Assembly (NCBI GenBank): GCA_050943935.1
Contig: JBMNQC010000004.1
Location: 1-64,000 of the forward strand
From: Heteroscillospira sp050943935
GTDB taxonomy: Bacteria > Bacillota > Clostridia > Oscillospirales > Oscillospiraceae
Direction of reading: 5' to 3'
Length of the DNA stretch: 64,000 nucleotides
Position 1 is the first letter of the stretch, and every line of letters begins with the position of its first letter. Below, one piece after another: positions 62,107-64,000 of the stretch. Made by a program: the position numbers and the translations under genes. A model generated the notes under the pieces. It saw only the letters and a program-made list of their open reading frames with translations. It did no database searches and was not told where the DNA came from.

Positions 62107-63234
62107 TTAATACTTGCAGTTGTCCTGGAAGGCCTCCCACATGGCCATGATGTTTTCCACAGGCACGTCGGGCTGGAAGTTGTGGATGGGGGCGAACACG
62201 AAGCCGCCGCCCGGGGCAAGCTGGTCTATACGGCGCTTCACCTCGTCCTTTATCTCCGCAGGAGTGCCGTGGGGCAGCATGTTTTGAGAGTCGATGGTGC
62301 CGCCCCAGAACACTATGTCCTTGCCGAAGTCCTTTTTCAGCCGCACCACATCCATGCCCTTGGCGCTTATCTGCACAGGGTTCAGTATGTCCACACCCGC
62401 CTCTATGAGGTCGGGGATAATGTCGCTGACTGCGCCGCAGGAGTGCAGGAATACCTTTACGCCGTACTTCTCCTTCACATAGTGGTACAGCTTGGACTGG
62501 CGGGGCTTTATGAGCTCCCGGTACATGGCGGGAGAAATGAACAGGCCGTTCTGAGTGCCCAGGTCGTCGCCCTCGTTCACGATGTCTATGCTGTCGCCGA
62601 ACACGGAGAACAGCAGGTCGTAATACTTTATCTTCTGCTCCAGCAGGCCGTCCAGAAACTCCTCAACAGTATCGGTGTCAACGGCAAGCATGGTGAGCCA
62701 GTTGTTGAAGCCGAAAATGCGGGGGCCGGTCTGCAGGAAGCCGTTGGTGTATGCCTCGCCGCAGAACACGGGGTAGCCTTTTTCGTGGTAGGCTCGGGCC
62801 TCCTCCAGGGCCTTGGGGTTGGGTCTGGACATCTCAGGCCAGACATATTTCTCCTGGGGCTTGTCGGCGTAGGGGAACTTCACCATGTCGTAATAGAGTC
62901 CGCCCTGCTTGGCCATTCGGTACTCCACGCCCCAGCAGTCACGGTAGCAGTAGTCGGTGTCGGTCTCCCAATCCTCTCCCGGTGCGTCAATCATGCACTC
63001 AAGTGGAGTGCGGATATCGGTTTTCAGCCTCTCGGACAGGGCGTCGTCGGGAATTACCAGCTGGCTGACCTTATTGCAGATCCTGATGGGCTTCTCGGGC
63101 AGGCCGAAATGTCTGACCATATTCTTGTATGCGCCCACGGTAAACCGGCAGGATTTGCCGCAGCCGAAGTCCAGGGGCACCCGGTCGGGCTCGGAATGAC
63201 CCAGCGCTGTGAGTACTCTTTCTCTGCTGTTCAT
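62107..63234 (-). CDS. UroD/MtaA-like methyltransferase family protein
   Basis: 375 residues of the uroporphyrinogen-decarboxylase superfamily. The zinc-site motif FLHSCGAVSDIIPDLIEAG and VDILNPVQISAKGMD are typical of the MtaA/CmuA-like methyltransferases, not of heme-pathway HemE, which has neither. It could act in corrinoid-dependent methyl transfer (methoxylated or methylated compounds); no corrinoid protein is visible in this window. Start ATG 63234 follows GGAGGTAATTTAC. Confidence 0.83.
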   Translation of the reverse strand: MNSRERVLTALGHSEPDRVPLDFGCGKSCRFTVGAYKNMVRHFGLPEKPIRICNKVSQLVIPDDALSERLKTDIRTPLECMIDAPGEDWETDTDYCYRDCWGVEYRMAKQGGLYYDMVKFPYADKPQEKYVWPEMSRPNPKALEEARAYHEKGYPVFCGEAYTNGFLQTGPRIFGFNNWLTMLAVDTDTVEEFLDGLLEQKIKYYDLLFSVFGDSIDIVNEGDDLGTQNGLFISPAMYRELIKPRQSKLYHYVKEKYGVKVFLHSCGAVSDIIPDLIEAGVDILNPVQISAKGMDVVRLKKDFGKDIVFWGGTIDSQNMLPHGTPAEIKDEVKRRIDQLAPGGGFVFAPIHNFQPDVPVENIMAMWEAFQDNCKY

Positions 63235-63306
63235 GTAAATTACCTCCATTTCACAAAAATCGAGAAAAATTTGAAATTTGAAATTTATTTAATTCCTGTT
63301 GAAACA

Positions 63307-63335
63307 AATATACAGCTATCACGCCAAAAAGTCAA
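63307..63335 (-). promoter_or_regulatory. Promoter of the UroD/MtaA-like gene
   Basis: TTGACT (63335-63330) and TATATT (63312-63307), 17-bp spacer. Confidence 0.75.
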
Positions 63336-63357
63336 CACCATTTTCTGCTTTTGCGCA

Positions 63358-63391
63358 AAATGAAACCCCGGAGCATCCCCCGGGGTTTCGT
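63358..63391 (-). terminator. Terminator of the alcohol dehydrogenase gene
   Basis: GAAACCCCGG / CCGGGGTTTC stem, followed on the minus strand by ATTTTGC. Confidence 0.75.
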
Positions 63392-63422
63392 AGTATATTC
63401 AAATCAGCAGCAAAAGGCTGCC

Positions 63423-64000
63423 TTATATTTTATTACGCAGGAAGTCCTCTATACGCTGGGTGGACACCTGGTTTACGTTGTTACCCCAGTTGGAGGCCTC
63501 AACAGTAAACTGCGCTATCTCCCCAATGCGTTCGGGAGCTATTCCGGCCTCGCTCAAAGTGCAGCGCAGGCCGACCTCCCGTTTGAGCACATTCAAAGCG
63601 TCAGCCAAAGCACCTGCATCCGCAAAGCCTATCTCCCGGGCAAAATCGTTCAGCTCGGGCCTTGCCTCCGCGTTCAGCCGATACCAAGCGTCGGCGGTGA
63701 ATGCGCAGGCCTCGCCGTGAGGGATACCAAACGCACCGGTAAGATGATAGCTGCAGGCGTGGCTGCCGGTGGTGCCGGTGATGGAGAAGGCCAGTCCGGC
63801 CACTATGCTGGCTGTGCACATATGACGGCGGGCCTCAGTATCACCGCCGTTGCGGTAGGCCACAGGCAGATAACGGAAAACCAGACGGGCCGCCTTTACG
63901 GCCAGAGCATCGGTGACAGGAGTGCTCTTCACGCTGCTGAGCGCATCCAAAGCGTGCATAAGCACATCAATGCCGCTGGAGGCCGTAACCTTGGGCGGGC
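63423..64000 (-). CDS. Iron-containing alcohol dehydrogenase (partial, C-terminal part)
   Basis: About 192 codons are visible; the frame stays open to the window edge, so the N-terminus lies beyond 64000. PPKVTASSGIDVLMHALDAL and GTTGSHACSYHLTGAFGIPHGEA carry the metal-binding histidines of the family. Such enzymes reduce aldehydes or oxidise alcohols with NAD(P)H. Its substrate is unknown; it is transcribed toward the UroD-like gene but separated by a terminator. Confidence 0.87.
   Translation of the reverse strand, partial: PPKVTASSGIDVLMHALDALSSVKSTPVTDALAVKAARLVFRYLPVAYRNGGDTEARRHMCTASIVAGLAFSITGTTGSHACSYHLTGAFGIPHGEACAFTADAWYRLNAEARPELNDFAREIGFADAGALADALNVLKREVGLRCTLSEAGIAPERIGEIAQFTVEASNWGNNVNQVSTQRIEDFLRNKI

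Noticed and set aside
62107..63234. Calling the UroD-family gene hemE
   Set aside because: It has the HSCG zinc motif of MtaA/CmuA-like methyltransferases and no other heme-pathway genes nearby.

Overview
The window looks like the chromosome of a GC-rich (roughly 55-60 %) anaerobic Clostridia, most likely Oscillospirales/Oscillospiraceae-like gut bacteria. The support is the Firmicutes-type toolkit: two T-box leaders, Rex, a RicT/YaaT (PSP1) protein, type III glutamine synthetase, pyruvate phosphate dikinase, an Spx/ArsC-like protein, SLH and copper-amine-oxidase-N (stalk) secreted proteins, DUF951 and DUF1846. Shine-Dalgarno sequences are strong, and promoters are of sigma-A type with mostly 17-bp spacers. 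The species cannot be named from sequence alone. I see no tRNA, rRNA or CRISPR array.

Layout. 0.1-9.1 kb: acid activation and amino-acid supply. Two paralogous XRE-cupin-acyl-CoA synthetase fusions each sit behind their own promoter and T-box riboswitch. I read the specifier codons as GTC (Val) for the first and ATC (Ile) for the second. metA follows, then a phenylacetate-CoA ligase plus ACT-domain protein pair. 9.2-12.6 kb: a secreted stalk protein, a LysR regulator, a tartronate-semialdehyde-reductase-type dehydrogenase and an Ig-like membrane-anchored protein. 12.7-21.3 kb: glutamine synthetase III, an ArsC/Spx-like protein, DUF1846, a YeiH transporter with a divergent LysR gene, a candidate small RNA, a FadR-type GntR regulator and a class I aminotransferase. 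21.5-23.9 kb: rpsB-tsf-greA-like. 24-26.1 kb: a small foreign-looking island (LemA-like protein, an orphan protein, and the C-terminal remnant of a large serine recombinase). 26.1-42.3 kb: core genes (DUF951, rarA, glyA, nth, a diguanylate cyclase, mnmE, an SLH protein, rex, holB, ricT, ppdK). 42.4-53.3 kb: a PQQ-like beta-propeller protein, a rhomboid-like protein, metK-rlmB, a degenerate P-type ATPase homologue, an EF-G-like GTPase, a ferritin-like protein and rsmE. 53.4-64 kb: a hydroxy-acid/aldol catabolism neighbourhood. It holds a second GarR-type dehydrogenase, a degenerate PrpR-like regulator, a secreted CHAP protein, a SerA-like dehydrogenase, a RraA-like aldolase, a LarA-like protein, a UroD/MtaA-like protein and a partial iron alcohol dehydrogenase.

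The most interesting system is the pair of T-box-controlled synthetase genes. A T-box switches a gene on when its cognate tRNA is uncharged. Placing a Val T-box and an Ile T-box in front of two closely related short/medium-chain acyl-CoA synthetases suggests that Val or Ile starvation induces activation of isobutyrate and 2-methylbutyrate. These would be reductively carboxylated and aminated back to Val and Ile. The nearby phenylacetate-CoA ligase/ACT pair fits the same logic for aromatic amino acids. Other items worth a second look are a candidate small RNA sharing an operator with the adjacent GntR gene, a P-type ATPase homologue lacking the phosphorylatable aspartate motif, and a PrpR-like regulator lacking Walker A and GAFTGA.
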